Shown here piece by piece: positions 8,219 to 14,612 of a stretch of 35,394 nt of DNA. Each line of letters begins with the position of its first letter. The stretch's first letter is position 1. Both the position numbers and the translations under genes were made by a program. The DNA comes from Candidatus Peregrinibacteria bacterium (GTDB lineage: Bacteria > Patescibacteriota > Gracilibacteria > Peribacterales > Peribacteraceae): the NCBI GenBank assembly GCA_018648865.1, contig JABGQH010000006.1, forward strand, positions 1 to 35,394, given 5' to 3'. The notes under the pieces were generated by a model. The model had not been told where the DNA came from. It saw nothing but the letters and a program-made list of their open reading frames with translations, and did not search any database.

Positions 8219-8276
8219 TTTCTTAATTTTTCTATTAATTACTCTTTGTAATGTATTAGTTTTTAAGCTTATACTT

Positions 8277-8320
8277 AAAATAGCTTATAAGACTTAAAGC
8301 TTATAGCTTAAAGCTATTTT
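8277..8320 (+). repeat. AGCTT-rich repeat forming a long imperfect hairpin upstream of rpe
   Basis: AAAATAGCTT (8277-8286) is the exact reverse complement of AAGCTATTTT (8311-8320), with an inner ATAAG/CTTAT pairing. It belongs to the same repeat family and ends 15 nt before the rpe -10 box. It could act as a terminator for the rpiB transcript, since it ends in a short T run. Confidence 0.6.
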
Positions 8321-8331
8321 CACTGCTTCAC

Positions 8332-8340
8332 TGTTATACT
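8332..8340 (+). promoter_or_regulatory. Extended -10 promoter of rpe, leaderless
   Basis: TGT-TATACT is an extended -10 (hexamer 8335-8340). The predicted start site is 8347, the A of the rpe ATG. No -35 match is seen and none is needed with TGn. Confidence 0.65.
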
Positions 8341-8346
8341 GACACC

Positions 8347-8979
8347 ATGCCTATCCTAATTACTCCATCCATCCTATCTGCAGATTTTAAGTGTTTACAA
8401 AGTGAAGTTGATTCAATTGAATCACATGCAGATTGGTTGCAAGTTGATGTAATGGATGGTCATTTCGTTCCTAACTTAAGTTTTGGAGCACCTGTAATTA
8501 AATGCATTGATACCAGCCTTCCTTTGGACATTCATCTAATGGTAAGTAATCCAGAAGATAGGATTTCTGAGTTTTTAGAGATTGGTGTTTCACACATAAC
8601 TTTTCACGCAGAGGTTACAGATATAAAAGAGCGCTTAGCTTTAATATCCGTATTGCATAATGCTGGGGTAACAGCAGGTATTGCAATTAACCCAGAAACT
8701 CCACTTAGTGAAGTATTAGATGTTCTACCAGAGGTAGATCTATTACTGGTTATGTCTGTTCACCCTGGTTTTGGGGGTCAGAAGTTTATAAGTGATGTAT
8801 TACAGAAGGTAGAAGAAGCAAGATCGCTTTATCCTGATTTTATGATTCAGATGGACGGAGGTATAGACGCAAGTAACGCAAAAGAATGTATTTCAGCTGG
8901 TGCAAATAATTTAGTAGCAGGTAGTGCCGTATTCTCTGCAGAGGATAGAGCAGAAGCTATTTCTGCACTTAGATCATGA
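8347..8979 (+). CDS. rpe: Ribulose-phosphate 3-epimerase
   Basis: A 210-aa TIM-barrel enzyme interconverting ribulose 5-phosphate and xylulose 5-phosphate in the non-oxidative pentose phosphate pathway. Canonical blocks are intact: TPSILSADF, QVDVMDGHFVPNLSFG (metal and catalytic Asp), DIHLMV, MSVHPGFGGQKF and MDGGID (second catalytic Asp), then AGSAVF for phosphate binding. It is translated from an apparently leaderless mRNA. Its TGA stop overlaps the ATG of the next gene (ATGA), so the DUF192 lipoprotein is translationally coupled. Together with rpiB it gives the ribose 5-phosphate supply typical of reduced CPR metabolism. Confidence 0.96.
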   Translation: MPILITPSILSADFKCLQSEVDSIESHADWLQVDVMDGHFVPNLSFGAPVIKCIDTSLPLDIHLMVSNPEDRISEFLEIGVSHITFHAEVTDIKERLALISVLHNAGVTAGIAINPETPLSEVLDVLPEVDLLLVMSVHPGFGGQKFISDVLQKVEEARSLYPDFMIQMDGGIDASNAKECISAGANNLVAGSAVFSAEDRAEAISALRS

Positions 8980-9422
8980 GGGGGATTAGATTATTATTGT
9001 TAACCACGATTTTACTTTGTGCGGGGTGTAGTACTTCTGGTGCAAATCTTCAGTCAATTTTATTGCAGTATCCAGAAACAGGAGAAGAAATAGCTCTTTC
9101 TGTTTTAATTGCAGACGAACAAAAAGAATGGGAGAGGGGACTTATGTTTCAAGGTGAGCTAAATGAAGACGGTGGAATGCTTTTTATATTTAAAGAAGAA
9201 AGACCAAGAACATTTTGGATGAAGAACACTCTTATTCCATTAGATATTTTGTTCTTTAATAAGGATGGTAAATTAGTATCTTCTAAAACTATGGAGCCAT
9301 GTACAAAAGACCCATGCAAGAAATATAGTTCAGAGCTTCCTGCTACTTATGCGCTAGAGCTACCTGCAGGGATAGTAGAAAGTAAAAATATTCGGGGGGA
9401 ATGGTTAATAGTGATAAGGTGA
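8976..9422 (+). CDS. DUF192 family lipoprotein
   Basis: A 148-aa exported lipoprotein. Residues 1-18 are a lipoprotein signal with lipobox LCAGC (lipidated Cys18). The remainder is a DUF192 domain, recognisable from RGLMFQGELNEDGGMLFIF followed by RTFWMKNTLIPLDILFF. DUF192 proteins are small beta-rich domains of unknown role. One CxxxxxCxxY-like pair (EPCTKDPCKKY) sits in the usual variable loop. The ATG overlaps the rpe stop, which supports co-expression, although no functional link to the pentose pathway is evident. No Shine-Dalgarno sequence is seen. Confidence 0.88.
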   Translation: MRGIRLLLLTTILLCAGCSTSGANLQSILLQYPETGEEIALSVLIADEQKEWERGLMFQGELNEDGGMLFIFKEERPRTFWMKNTLIPLDILFFNKDGKLVSSKTMEPCTKDPCKKYSSELPATYALELPAGIVESKNIRGEWLIVIR

Positions 9423-9449
9423 GTGCGTAATACTTAAGTATTAGCCAAT

Positions 9450-10400
9450 ATGCCATTTATTAAACCAAGAACGAGCAGAGTAGCACTTGCCACAATTCTT
9501 TTGTCATCTGCATGCTCAAAAACACATCCAATGTTTGTAAAAATATTATATTTAGATAATTGGACTCCATTAAGTCTGTATTTTATTAATCTTCTTTTCA
9601 TTGTTATCTTCTTGAGCATATACGAATTTATTAGAGGTGATTTTCACAAGAGGTATTCAATAAAAAGAGGGGATGTTCTTGGTATTTTTTTAACGACTCT
9701 TACTGGAGGGATTATTTCTCCTCTTTGTTTTCTGTTTGGCCTACAGATGGTACTAGCATCAGAGGCTATTCTTCTTACAAGTATTTCTCCTCTATTTATA
9801 GTCATATTCTCAGTTCTCCTTTTAAAAGAACATTTCACAAAACGAATGATCTTTGGAGGAGCTTTTCTGCTTTCTAGTACTGTAGTACTTATTTGGAATG
9901 ATATTTTTAATGCAAGTATGAGTGTAGGTGTCCCAATCATTTTGGTTGGGGCGATAGCTGGTTCTTTAACTACGATCTTCCACAAAAAATTTGTAAGTGG
10001 AAATCATTTGGATTTCTTGGTATTCATTAGGTCTTTAACTAGCCTAGTCATAGTTTCTGCAATTTTATGGTTTGTAGAGCCAGAAGCTTTTGCAATGATA
10101 AAAGAGCCTCCAAGTATATGGATGATACTTGGATTAAGCGTTATATCATTCATCGTACCTTATATTTTGTATTACAGAGCCATTAGGAATGTACAGTCAT
10201 TAGACGCAGGTATTGTGTTAACAGCTGGCCCTGTGATTGGACTGCTAATGGCAAATGCGTTCCTAAAAGAGCAGATTCAGCCAGATCAATTAGTAAGTGT
10301 ATTGTTAGTAGGCATAGGTATAACACTAATCAACGTACCTCTTACAAAGAGGCGAATTATGCCATGGAGACTTATGACGATTGGACCACTTAGGAGGTAA
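9450..10400 (+). CDS. EamA/DMT-superfamily transporter
   Basis: A 316-aa membrane protein with about ten hydrophobic helices in two EamA repeats. The first half ends with an LLKEHF block and the second with the matching FLKEQIQPDQ block, characteristic of drug/metabolite exporters of the RhaT/YdcZ/EamA type. The substrate cannot be inferred. The start at 9450 follows a weak TATTAG (9439-9444) placed for a leaderless start; there is no Shine-Dalgarno sequence. It lies 27 nt after the DUF192 gene and could be in the same transcript. Its stop is only 5 nt from the stop of a convergent small gene. Confidence 0.88.
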   Translation: MPFIKPRTSRVALATILLSSACSKTHPMFVKILYLDNWTPLSLYFINLLFIVIFLSIYEFIRGDFHKRYSIKRGDVLGIFLTTLTGGIISPLCFLFGLQMVLASEAILLTSISPLFIVIFSVLLLKEHFTKRMIFGGAFLLSSTVVLIWNDIFNASMSVGVPIILVGAIAGSLTTIFHKKFVSGNHLDFLVFIRSLTSLVIVSAILWFVEPEAFAMIKEPPSIWMILGLSVISFIVPYILYYRAIRNVQSLDAGIVLTAGPVIGLLMANAFLKEQIQPDQLVSVLLVGIGITLINVPLTKRRIMPWRLMTIGPLRR

Positions 10401-10405
10401 TCATT

Positions 10406-10621
10406 CTATTTCCATCTTTGCATCTTCCACCATGTTGTTAGCATAGATACCCCAATAATCATTAGTAGAGTTGCAACAAAGAAAGCAAGCAGCTCTGGTC
10501 TAGAGAAAATAGCCAAGCTGAATAGTATGCAAATAAGAGAATTGAATAACAATCCTGTACCTGCACTTCTTGCCTGATTGCTTGTTATGTAATGCGCGTT
10601 TTTAGAGAAGAATTGGAACAT
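10406..10621 (-). CDS. Small two-helix membrane protein
   Basis: A 71-aa protein (MFQFFSKNAH...WKMQRWK) with two hydrophobic helices (~23-40 and ~43-62) and a basic, Trp-rich C terminus. No family is recognised. The frame stays open upstream to 10738, but that extension translates the REP-like hairpin (LPALSLWERV, a well-known artefact peptide). The ATG at 10621 is instead chosen because a perfect extended -10 box places transcription exactly on it. It is convergent with the EamA transporter with 5 nt between stop codons, so the 3' ends of the two mRNAs probably overlap. Confidence 0.65.
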   Translation of the reverse strand: MFQFFSKNAHYITSNQARSAGTGLLFNSLICILFSLAIFSRPELLAFFVATLLMIIGVSMLTTWWKMQRWK

Positions 10622-10627
10622 ACGAGA

Positions 10628-10636
10628 ATAATAGCA
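10628..10636 (-). promoter_or_regulatory. Extended -10 promoter of the 71-aa gene, leaderless
   Basis: On the reverse strand TGC-TATTAT ends 7 nt before the A of the ATG at 10621. This is the same geometry as at rpe, csoR and the 34887 gene. Confidence 0.65.
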
Positions 10637-10677
10637 GAGTAAAACAAATTTTGAGTATGAAATTTTATATTTACACA

Positions 10678-10844
10678 CCCTCTCCCATAGGGAGAGGGCA
10701 GGGAGAGGGGGTTTATGATAATAAATATCTATAACCATTATTGGTTCCTCCTTTATTTACCACCTTTTTCCGGCGAAAAAGGTGGAGCCAAAACGCCTGC
10801 GCACCAAACCCTCCCGCTTGCCCCTTCACCCCCAGTGGTGCGCA
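10678..10844. repeat. REP-like cluster of three GC-rich hairpins
   Basis: Three perfect inverted repeats occur in a row. The first is CCCTCTCCC/GGGAGAGGG (10678-10686 and 10690-10698), followed by a second GGGAGAGGG-like half. The second is CCACCTTTTTC/GAAAAAGGTGG with a 4-nt loop (10760-10785). The third is TGCGCACCA/TGGTGCGCA (10798-10806 and 10836-10844). The first resembles the widespread CCTCTCCC-type intergenic repeats of many bacteria. The block is much richer in GC than neighbouring genes and has no believable coding frame. Confidence 0.7.
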
Positions 10845-10883
10845 TGCCCCTCCAATACTACTTTTTATTCTTTATTACAAAAA

Positions 10884-10901
10884 AGACCAGCAAGCTGGTC
10901 T
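10884..10901. terminator. Bidirectional terminator-like hairpin
   Basis: AGACCAGC (10884-10891) and GCTGGTCT (10894-10901) form an 8-bp stem. On the reverse strand it is followed directly by six T; on the forward strand by GTTTTGTTTTTG and TTTTTT. It could terminate transcription from either side and bounds the folded block that starts after 10920. Confidence 0.7.
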
Positions 10902-10920
10902 GTTTTGTTTTTGTTTTTTG

Positions 10921-11632
10921 ATCTTGCGGACTATCGACGATAATTATACCGCTGAGCCGTAATATTGATCAATTGAGGGGAGGTACCCTCGCTCTGTTGC
11001 CCCGCTTCGGTCTCTTGTTTCTCCTCGCGACCGGACGAAGTCACTTGTAAGACTCTATGACACTGCAAGCGCAGAGATAAAGAAAGTGAGTAGGTAGTGC
11101 ATACAACTAGGTGACCTCACGTTTTAGTTGTACGACGTTGCGGAGCAAGGAGGATGGTAGGCACGTGGCCTCTTTCTTTTTCATACGACCCTTAACCATA
11201 TGGAAGAGAAGAGGATTAGCACAATTCGTGATCACGTTGCCTGTGCCCAAGTATTTAAATGGTGACTGGGAGGAACGTGCGCGGTGCGCTGTCGTTATAG
11301 TGACTACCATTCTCCTTGCTTATTGATCGGTGGTGTTAATGATCGGATTTTGGTGGGCCACGTCGTCGCGATCGACGTGGCTAACCTTTGTGTATGTATT
11401 TGTATGTATATGTATTTATTTGTGTCCTCTTTTGTATTTGTATGTATGTGTATTTATTTATAGAAGGCTTTAGGCTGATGGCCTTGGACTTGCGCTTTGC
11501 AAATCATGTAATAGTACTCAGTGCTTATTATCAACGCAAGGTTTAGCCCTACCTGTAGAGTGGTAATATGTTGTGAATATATTATGTCTACAATATTTAT
11601 ACAGAGCTATTGGCTTAGACTAGGGCTAAAAT
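10921..11632 (+). ncRNA. Candidate long structured RNA, family not recognised
   Basis: About 700 nt without a credible protein, GC-richer than its surroundings up to ~11385, and full of complementary segments. A 20-bp stem pairs 11145-11164 with 11300-11319 (one G·U, one G·A) and encloses several hairpins: 11169-11181/11202-11214, 11219-11223/11242-11246, and AACG-GCGC/GCGC-CGTT near 11273. Others are 11102-11109/11125-11132, 11357-11365/11373-11381, 11489-11494/11535-11540, 11509-11517/11521-11530 and the nested set 11542-11551/11621-11630, 11554-11559/11587-11592, 11564-11569/11579-11584. G·U pairs in the 20-bp stem and two other helices work only if the + strand is the RNA. I looked for RNase P, tmRNA and SRP RNA signatures and did not find them. 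A TTGATC-17-TAATTA promoter is possible at 10918-10946. Ends are approximate and it could be two RNAs. Confidence 0.45.
11388..11462. repeat. Low-complexity TGTATGTATT repeat tract
   Basis: About 75 nt built of roughly 10-bp TGTATGTATT/TGTATTTATT units with one CCTC interruption. It is unstructured and separates the GC-rich folded part from the second folded part of the putative RNA region. Confidence 0.7.
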
Positions 11633-11657
11633 ATAAAAGGTATTAAATATTAAAAAA

Positions 11658-11692
11658 AGCTATGAGCTATGAGCTATGAGCTATGAGCTATT
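11658..11692 (+). repeat. Tandem AGCTATG heptamer array
   Basis: Four perfect AGCTATG units followed by AGCTATT, preceded by an A run. It is the same heptamer as at 5475-5495 on the other strand. It lies about 26 nt past the last hairpin of the putative RNA. If these arrays mark 3' ends, as elsewhere in the window, it supports a + strand transcript ending near 11632. Confidence 0.75.
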
Positions 11693-11752
11693 TTAAGACT
11701 AAGCACAAAATTCAAAATATTTCAAAAAGTAATCATTGTGTTAGATAGGTAA

Positions 11753-11785
11753 CTTAAAGCTCAAAGCTTAAGTCTTAAAGCTATT
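11753..11785 (-). repeat. Downstream heptad repeat (AGCTTTA family), reverse orientation
   Basis: The reverse complement reads AATAGCTTTAAGACTTAAGC and continues in heptads, matching 5347 and 8186. It lies 17 nt past the stop of the reverse-strand permease gene, in that gene's orientation. Confidence 0.75.
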
Positions 11786-11801
11786 CATCAAAGCTTTAAT
11801 T

Positions 11802-12884
11802 TTAACCAATAGCATTTAAGACAACAGCTATTACAATAACCTGCGGCAAAGTGATTAGAGGTAGAAAGAGTGCGATCTTCCACGATAGAGTTGTTTCTTT
11901 TATAGACATTACCTCTGTGTAGTCTGTAGAGACTCCAGTCATTAAGAACGCAAACATGTTTCCTGGTGCGCCTGCACGTAATAAGAAGTCCGTTGCAAGT
12001 GGTACTGAGCCTTCACTACAAACTTCTAGGATAGTTGCGAATACCAGGGTTGCACCAAGCCCGAGTAGTGTTGGACCAAATACAGAAGCGAAGACTGCTG
12101 TAGATACAAAGGTTTGTATGGCGGCGGCCAAAACAACTCCAAAGAAAATCCACCTAAAGATCATTTTAGATTCCAATAATCCAGTCTTAATAATTCTAAA
12201 CAGAGTAATAGGACTCCATTTAATTTTAGATATGTAACTTCTTAGCTCACTCTTAAAAGGCTTTAGATCAACATCATCAAAAGTATTTGGGTTCTTTGGT
12301 AGAACACCTGCAGCAGATAGTTTGTCAAAAATAATTCCAGATACCAGTGCAATAAGAAGTGAGAATATAAGTAACGAGAGAGTCCATTTAATACCAACAA
12401 GAGACCAAAGAATTACAGTTAATGAAATTGAATTCCAAGGGCTAGCAATTAGAAAGGCAGCCATTTGCCCTGTACTTGCACCTCTTTTGTACAGTTGCAT
12501 CCCAACAAGCAAGATCCCATGTGAGCATAAATCAAGCAGTACTCCGCCTGCAGCTGCGCGCAATATTCCATTAAATGTTCCACCTTTACCAATAATTGAT
12601 TGAACTAGGCTTCTTGGCACACCTGCTAACATCCCAACAAACAGCACTCCTAAACCAAGTCCCCACCACATCTTGTTCATAAATATATAGATACTCTCTG
12701 TAAACTTAAGCAAAGAAGGTATTTCTACAAGTACGTCTTTTAGTAATATATGAATACCAAAAGCTGCCAAGACAATAGATATAGAGATCCAAAGTAGCCA
12801 GTCCACGCTTCTTTTAGGGGCGCAGCTAGCACATTTCTCCTCTGTCTTAGATGTAGCTTCTTGTTCGTGATGTGAATGGTCCAT
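11802..12884 (-). CDS. DUF318/ArsP_1-type permease with His- and Cys-bearing N terminus
   Basis: A 360-aa inner-membrane permease with about 8-10 helices. The cytoplasm-side N terminus begins MDHSHHEQ and has a CASC pair (Cys18, Cys21), plausible metal-binding groups. The repeated family blocks are visible: GGVLLDLCSHGILL with LIASPWNSISLT in the first half, and LEVCSEGSVPLATDF with MTGVSTDYTEVM in the second. Characterised relatives include ArsP, which exports trivalent organoarsenicals; the substrate here is not known. The ATG lies 5 nt after the stop of the LivK-like lipoprotein gene, so the two form an operon. A TATAAA overlapping that stop could give a further leaderless start. The neighbouring Fur and ZIP genes suggest metal or metalloid handling (inference). 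Confidence 0.85.
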   Translation of the reverse strand: MDHSHHEQEATSKTEEKCASCAPKRSVDWLLWISISIVLAAFGIHILLKDVLVEIPSLLKFTESIYIFMNKMWWGLGLGVLFVGMLAGVPRSLVQSIIGKGGTFNGILRAAAGGVLLDLCSHGILLVGMQLYKRGASTGQMAAFLIASPWNSISLTVILWSLVGIKWTLSLLIFSLLIALVSGIIFDKLSAAGVLPKNPNTFDDVDLKPFKSELRSYISKIKWSPITLFRIIKTGLLESKMIFRWIFFGVVLAAAIQTFVSTAVFASVFGPTLLGLGATLVFATILEVCSEGSVPLATDFLLRAGAPGNMFAFLMTGVSTDYTEVMSIKETTLSWKIALFLPLITLPQVIVIAVVLNAIG

Positions 12885-12889
12885 GTAGT

Positions 12890-14023
12890 TTAGTTTATAG
12901 GTATTCTGCTGACATCTTCAACAACAGCACCTTTCCATTGCTTAAGTCCATAGTCTACACCTATTACATCTCCATTATCATCAAAGGAAATATTACCCAT
13001 AATTCCATCAAATCCTTCTAGATTATATAGAGCATCTCTCATTGCTTCTCCATCTGTTCCTACCTCTGTCATAATAGAGATTATTAGTGATGTCGCATCA
13101 TAGGCTAATGCAGGGTTTGAGTAATTCTGCATTGGTAGGCCATATTTATTTACAAATGACTGCATAAAGTGTTCTGTTCTAGCGTGATCAGGAATAGGTG
13201 AAGCAACAGCAATAATGTCCATTCCATCTAATGACTCTCCTGCTATTTCTGCCATAGAAAATGATTCAGCAAGATCATTAGCAATTACTGGGACATCTTC
13301 ATTAATTTCCCTTAGCTGCATATAGCTCTCTGCGATTGCAGAATCAGATTGCATAGCAATCATTACTACGTCTACGTCTTCAATAGACTGCATTCTGCTT
13401 ATTAATGACCTAAAGTCTTTTGTGCCAGGCTTAACAGCTTCAAAAAATACAGCATTTGCCCCTTCTGGTAGATCAGCTTTTACGGCGTTAGTTAACCCTC
13501 TACAGAAGTCCGTGTCCTCAGAAAGTATTGCGATGTTCTTATATCCGTTATCTTCAAAGTATTTTGCATATATCTTCCCAATCAATTTTCCACTTGGATA
13601 CATGCGGAACACAAAGTCACCAGCATCGGTAACTGCGGGGCTGCTAGAAAGTGGAGCTAGTAATACTGTTTCAGAACTTTCTGCTTTAACAGCAGCAGCT
13701 AGAGTTTCTGTACTACAGTTACCTCCAATAATAGTGTCTACGTTATATACATCTAATAAAGCAGTTGCAGCGCTTAGTGCCTCTGCAGAGTTACATCTTC
13801 CATCTTGAGCGATTAATTCAATATTTGTTCCATTTATTCCGCCATTTTCATTCGCTTCAGCAATTGCAAGTTCAACTGCATGCAGTGTATCTGTTCCATA
13901 TGACACAGCATCTCCAGTAAGCGGCCCTATGTATCCAATACGTACAGGTTCATCCTTTCTTGCAGAGCTGCATCCACAAATAATTATAGATATTGATAGT
14001 AAAAGTAGGTGTTTAGTATTCAT
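12890..14023 (-). CDS. LivK-like periplasmic-binding-type lipoprotein, orphan
   Basis: A 377-aa type I periplasmic-binding-fold protein (Peripla_BP_6 group). It has a lipoprotein signal with lipobox ending CGC (Cys18). It then shows the family opening RIGYIGPLTGDAVSYG, INGTNIELIAQDGRC, IIGGNCSTETLAAA, a hinge region with ILSEDTDFCRGL, and a C-terminal lobe ending LKQWKGAVV. Relatives bind branched-chain amino acids, amides or urea for LivHMGF-type ABC transporters, but no ABC permease or ATPase is in the window. It is first in a two-gene operon with the DUF318 permease. It shares a divergent promoter region with the Fur-family gene, including the half-sites at 14093-14125. TATCGT at 14030-14035 places transcription exactly at the ATG. 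Confidence 0.88.
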   Translation of the reverse strand: MNTKHLLLLSISIIICGCSSARKDEPVRIGYIGPLTGDAVSYGTDTLHAVELAIAEANENGGINGTNIELIAQDGRCNSAEALSAATALLDVYNVDTIIGGNCSTETLAAAVKAESSETVLLAPLSSSPAVTDAGDFVFRMYPSGKLIGKIYAKYFEDNGYKNIAILSEDTDFCRGLTNAVKADLPEGANAVFFEAVKPGTKDFRSLISRMQSIEDVDVVMIAMQSDSAIAESYMQLREINEDVPVIANDLAESFSMAEIAGESLDGMDIIAVASPIPDHARTEHFMQSFVNKYGLPMQNYSNPALAYDATSLIISIMTEVGTDGEAMRDALYNLEGFDGIMGNISFDDNGDVIGVDYGLKQWKGAVVEDVSRIPIN

Positions 14024-14029
14024 GTGTGG

Positions 14030-14035
14030 ACGATA
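14030..14035 (-). promoter_or_regulatory. -10 box of the LivK-like gene, leaderless
   Basis: On the reverse strand TATCGT is followed by six bases and then the A of the ATG at 14023, giving zero leader. No good -35 is seen. Confidence 0.45.
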
Positions 14036-14092
14036 CAGACGGTGGATATGCTAAAGCAAGATTTATGATTAGTTCTTAGTCATAAATATTAA

Positions 14093-14125
14093 ATGCAAAA
14101 AGTTTGCATGTAGCTTTTATGCAAA
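14093..14125. promoter_or_regulatory. Putative Fur/Zur-type operator with three half-sites
   Basis: ATGCAAA (14093-14099), TTTGCAT (14103-14109) and ATGCAAA (14119-14125) are perfectly complementary words. The first two form a 15-bp near 7-1-7 inverted repeat (TGCAAAAAGTTTGCA), the usual spacing of Fur-family boxes. The middle half-site overlaps the -35 element of the Fur-family gene. Binding would therefore block its transcription and perhaps the divergent operon. Confidence 0.55.
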
Positions 14126-14132
14126 GTATATT
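14104..14132 (+). promoter_or_regulatory. Promoter of the Fur-family gene
   Basis: TTGCAT (14104-14109), 17-bp spacer, TATATT (14127-14132). The predicted start site is near 14139, four bases before the ATG at 14143. This rules out the longer open frame, which would begin inside the promoter. Confidence 0.6.
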
Positions 14133-14142
14133 TTTATTAAAT

Positions 14143-14571
14143 ATGGCAATAGACATAGTGAAAATACTCCATAGGCACGATCTTCGCAGTACAACTGCAC
14201 GTAGGCTAGTACTAAAAGTTCTAGTAGATGGAAAGAAGCCATTAACACATAAGCAAATTCTGCAGAGAATTAAAGAGGAATATGATTCAATTAATTTAGT
14301 TTCTATATATAGAATAATCCAGAAATTTGAAGAGCTTGGAATAGTGCATAGCCATTCACGATCTGGGGGATTTACTTTATGCAGCTTAATAGGGGACAGT
14401 GGGCATCATGTTTTACTTAGTTGTGAACAATGCGGGAAGGTGGAAGAGTGCATGGACAAAGAGCTATGCAAAAAAGAAAATGAAATAGCAAAAGAAAATG
14501 GATTTTCACCAACCTCCCATTTAAATGAAATAATTGGAGTTTGTGAATCTTGCCAACTTTGTAATACGTAA
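14143..14571 (+). CDS. Fur-family metal-responsive repressor (Zur-like by context)
   Basis: A 142-aa cytosolic Fur-superfamily regulator. The N-terminal winged helix includes RSTTARRLVLKVL and the recognition helix NLVSIYRIIQKFEELG (51-66). The dimerisation/metal domain has GHHVLLSCEQCGKVEEC (87-103) with His88-His89 and the structural zinc pair Cys94/Cys97; a second pair Cys134/Cys137 plus Cys140 lies at the C terminus. The open frame extends 13 codons upstream from a TTG, but that segment is the promoter itself, so Met14 of the extended frame is taken as start. The ZIP transporter starts 41 nt downstream, favouring a zinc-uptake regulator. Fur, Mur or PerR roles cannot be excluded. Three matching half-sites at its promoter suggest autoregulation. 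Confidence 0.9.
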   Translation: MAIDIVKILHRHDLRSTTARRLVLKVLVDGKKPLTHKQILQRIKEEYDSINLVSIYRIIQKFEELGIVHSHSRSGGFTLCSLIGDSGHHVLLSCEQCGKVEECMDKELCKKENEIAKENGFSPTSHLNEIIGVCESCQLCNT

Positions 14572-14601
14572 TCTTCATTATATTTCTATCAATTATTATC
14601 C

Positions 14602-14607
14602 TATAAA
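14602..14607 (+). promoter_or_regulatory. -10 box of the ZIP gene, leaderless
   Basis: TATAAA ends six bases before the ATG at 14613, so a start 7 nt past the hexamer falls on the start codon. The gene may have its own transcript in addition to read-through from the Fur-family gene. Confidence 0.5.
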
Positions 14608-14612
14608 TAATC

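Noticed and set aside
8977-8979. TGA reassigned to Gly as in Gracilibacteria
   Set aside because: TGA ends rpe, csoR and rlmN at the expected family lengths, so it acts as a stop here.
10622-10738. N-terminal extension of the 71-aa membrane protein
   Set aside because: It translates the CCCTCTCCC hairpin repeat (LPALSLWERV). A leaderless promoter sits exactly before the internal ATG.
10741-11326. Several 60-75 codon open frames on both strands (e.g. 10741-10962, 11107-11310, 11111-11326)
   Set aside because: They cross hairpins, have odd composition and mirror each other on opposite strands. The folding signals explain the region better.
10921-11632. RNase P RNA, tmRNA or SRP RNA
   Set aside because: No GAGGAAAGTCC core, no GGTTCRA-type T arm with CCA end, no tag reading frame, and no GGAAGCAGCC-type SRP loop could be found on either strand. 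A covariance search is still needed.
14104-14142. Longer N terminus of the Fur-family protein from a TTG start
   Set aside because: The TTG is part of the -35 element and the extra 13 residues do not resemble the family N terminus.
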